The position numbers and the translations under genes were made by a program. Of a stretch of 14,346 nt of DNA, positions 13,496-14,346 are shown in pieces (the first letter of the stretch is position 1; each line of letters begins with the position of its first letter). Below the pieces are notes generated by a model. The model made no database searches and was not told where the DNA came from. It was given only the letters and a program-made list of their open reading frames with translations. The stretch is from assembly GCA_030447125.1 (NCBI GenBank), contig JAUJLZ010000028.1:1-14346 (forward strand). The letters are read 5' to 3'. Origin of the DNA: Acidimicrobiales bacterium. GTDB taxonomy: Bacteria > Actinomycetota > Acidimicrobiia > Acidimicrobiales > CADCSY01.

Positions 13496-14184
13496 TGCAG
13501 GGGCGACGGTCGCTACCCGATCCCCCGGATCCTTCGGCGGGAGCCTCGGCTGCCGATCATCACCATGCGCTCCTCAGCAGGGAGGGCTCGGACGGAAGCG
13601 GCGACGTTCCACTCAGCGACCTTCTCGGTCCGCTCGCTCCGATCGAGAGCGCCCCGGCGGCGAAGTGGCGACGCGGCGCCGAAGGCGAGCGCCGCACCGC
13701 CCAGCTGCTGGCGCCGCTGCGCCACCTCGGCTGGACCGTGTTGCACGACCGGCGCATCCCGGGATCGGCAGCGAACGTGGACCACCTCATCGTGGGAACC
13801 ACCGGTGTCTGGGTGGTGGACTCCAAGGTATGGCGAGGCCGTGTCAGGGTCCTGGGTGACGGGCGGCTGTGGTACGGGCGGCGTTGCCTCGACGATGACC
13901 TACGCGCCCTGCGCTGGGCCGCAAGCGAGATCGGTCGGGCACTGGCTGGGCGGGGACGCACCGGGAAGCCGCTCCCGGTCCATCCCGTCCTGTGCATCCA
14001 CGGCGCCCGCCTACCCAGGGCACAGCTGCTCTTCGATGGAGTGAACCTGGCGACGCCGCAGGCTCTTCTCGAGCTTCTCACGTCGGCGTCGTCCTGCTTG
14101 GCCGCAGATGACATCGGGCGCCTGGCCGCGACCGCAGTCACTTCCGTGCCGGCCAAGCCAAGCCATGCAACACGAGGAAGGTGA
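13495..14184 (+). CDS. NERD-domain (nuclease-related) protein
   Basis: The product is 229 residues. Its ATG overlaps the previous stop by one base. Residues 1-55 are low complexity with a His cluster (HHH, 22-24). The NERD domain begins near 57 with KWRRGAEGERRTAQLL (E64), continues with VLHDRRIPGSAANVDHLIVG (D96) and ends its core with GVWVVDSKVWRG (D109, K111). These are the expected positions of the metal-binding residues in this restriction-endonuclease-like fold, with Asp where many relatives have Glu before the Lys. No helicase or kinase domain is fused. NERD proteins are common on mobile elements and in defence settings, but their substrates are mostly unknown. It lacks the DLRTxELP tail motif of the four genes before it. 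Confidence 0.85.
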   Translation: MQGRRSLPDPPDPSAGASAADHHHALLSREGSDGSGDVPLSDLLGPLAPIESAPAAKWRRGAEGERRTAQLLAPLRHLGWTVLHDRRIPGSAANVDHLIVGTTGVWVVDSKVWRGRVRVLGDGRLWYGRRCLDDDLRALRWAASEIGRALAGRGRTGKPLPVHPVLCIHGARLPRAQLLFDGVNLATPQALLELLTSASSCLAADDIGRLAATAVTSVPAKPSHATRGR

Positions 14185-14191
14185 GCCACTG

Positions 14192-14346
14192 ATGCTCGAC
14201 CAAGGGTCTGAACCACTTTCATCACAGTCGGTGTCGGTGGGATGCGATGCGACGGCAGAGAGCGGCAACTGCCAGAGGTGCGCCCGCTACACCGTGGCTC
14301 TCGAAGAGGACGGCCCAGAAGGCGAGGACGTCCTCGCCGCCCGTTA
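14192..14346 (+). CDS. Partial small Cys-containing ORF, cut by window edge
   Basis: An open frame runs from an ATG at 14192 to the right edge (51 codons plus two bases), preceded by GAGGAAGGTGA at 14174-14184. A second in-frame ATG at 14165 has no ribosome site and would overlap the NERD gene. The visible part begins MLDQGSEPLSSQ and contains C18, C27 and C30 (NCQRC), possibly half of a zinc site, then an acidic stretch (ALEEDGPEGEDV). Strand, spacing and composition agree with continuation of the operon. No family can be assigned. Confidence 0.5.
   Translation, partial: MLDQGSEPLSSQSVSVGCDATAESGNCQRCARYTVALEEDGPEGEDVLAAR

Overview
The window is compact, very GC-rich DNA with strong GC bias at third codon positions. 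It reads as part of a conjugative element (an integrative conjugative element or conjugative plasmid) from a high-GC actinomycete. The evidence is an SCO6880-family protein, an actinobacterial TrbL/VirB6-like membrane protein, a MobF relaxase of the actinobacterial type, and a Prim-Pol with the Cys/His cluster usual in actinobacterial elements. An uncultured lineage such as Acidimicrobiia is possible, but I cannot assign the genus. No rRNA, tRNA, CRISPR array, transposase or integrase is visible.

Layout. Two gene blocks diverge from a control region of about 80 bases (3924-4006). The left block (minus strand, 3923 down past position 1) encodes transfer machinery in the envelope. In transcription order it has a small two-helix membrane protein (DUF6112-like), a single-pass protein with a VirB8/TcpC-like external domain, a polytopic TrbL/VirB6-like protein, and an SCO6880-family protein cut by the window edge. 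These four genes overlap by 1, 17 and 4 bases. The right block (plus strand, 4007 past 14346) encodes DNA processing and accessory functions. It has a possible leaderless 39-residue ORF, a two-domain cell-wall hydrolase, a single-stranded DNA-binding protein, a 1247-residue MobF relaxase-helicase with an inserted helix-turn-helix, a SprT-like metalloprotease with a zinc ribbon, a 436-residue protein that may be distantly AcrVA2-like, a Prim-Pol primase, an unrecognised 164-residue protein, a NERD-domain nuclease, and a partial Cys-containing ORF. No gap between genes exceeds 27 bases and most junctions are ATGA, GTGA or TGATG overlaps, so the right block looks like one long translationally coupled operon.

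How the genes may work together (inference). The left block builds the mating channel. The wall hydrolase opens peptidoglycan, the relaxase nicks and unwinds the DNA, SSB coats it, and the Prim-Pol could prime the complementary strand in donor or recipient. The SprT-like protease directly downstream of the relaxase could clear covalent relaxase-DNA adducts.

Most notable observation. Four consecutive, otherwise unrelated proteins (SprT-like protease, 436-residue protein, Prim-Pol, 164-residue protein) each carry one copy of an octapeptide of the form D-L-R-[TS]-[IVL]-[ED]-L-[PS]. It begins 29 to 37 residues before the C-terminus inside a low-complexity tail, and the codons differ between copies. 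It looks like a shared short docking or export motif specific to this gene cluster, and I know of no description of it.
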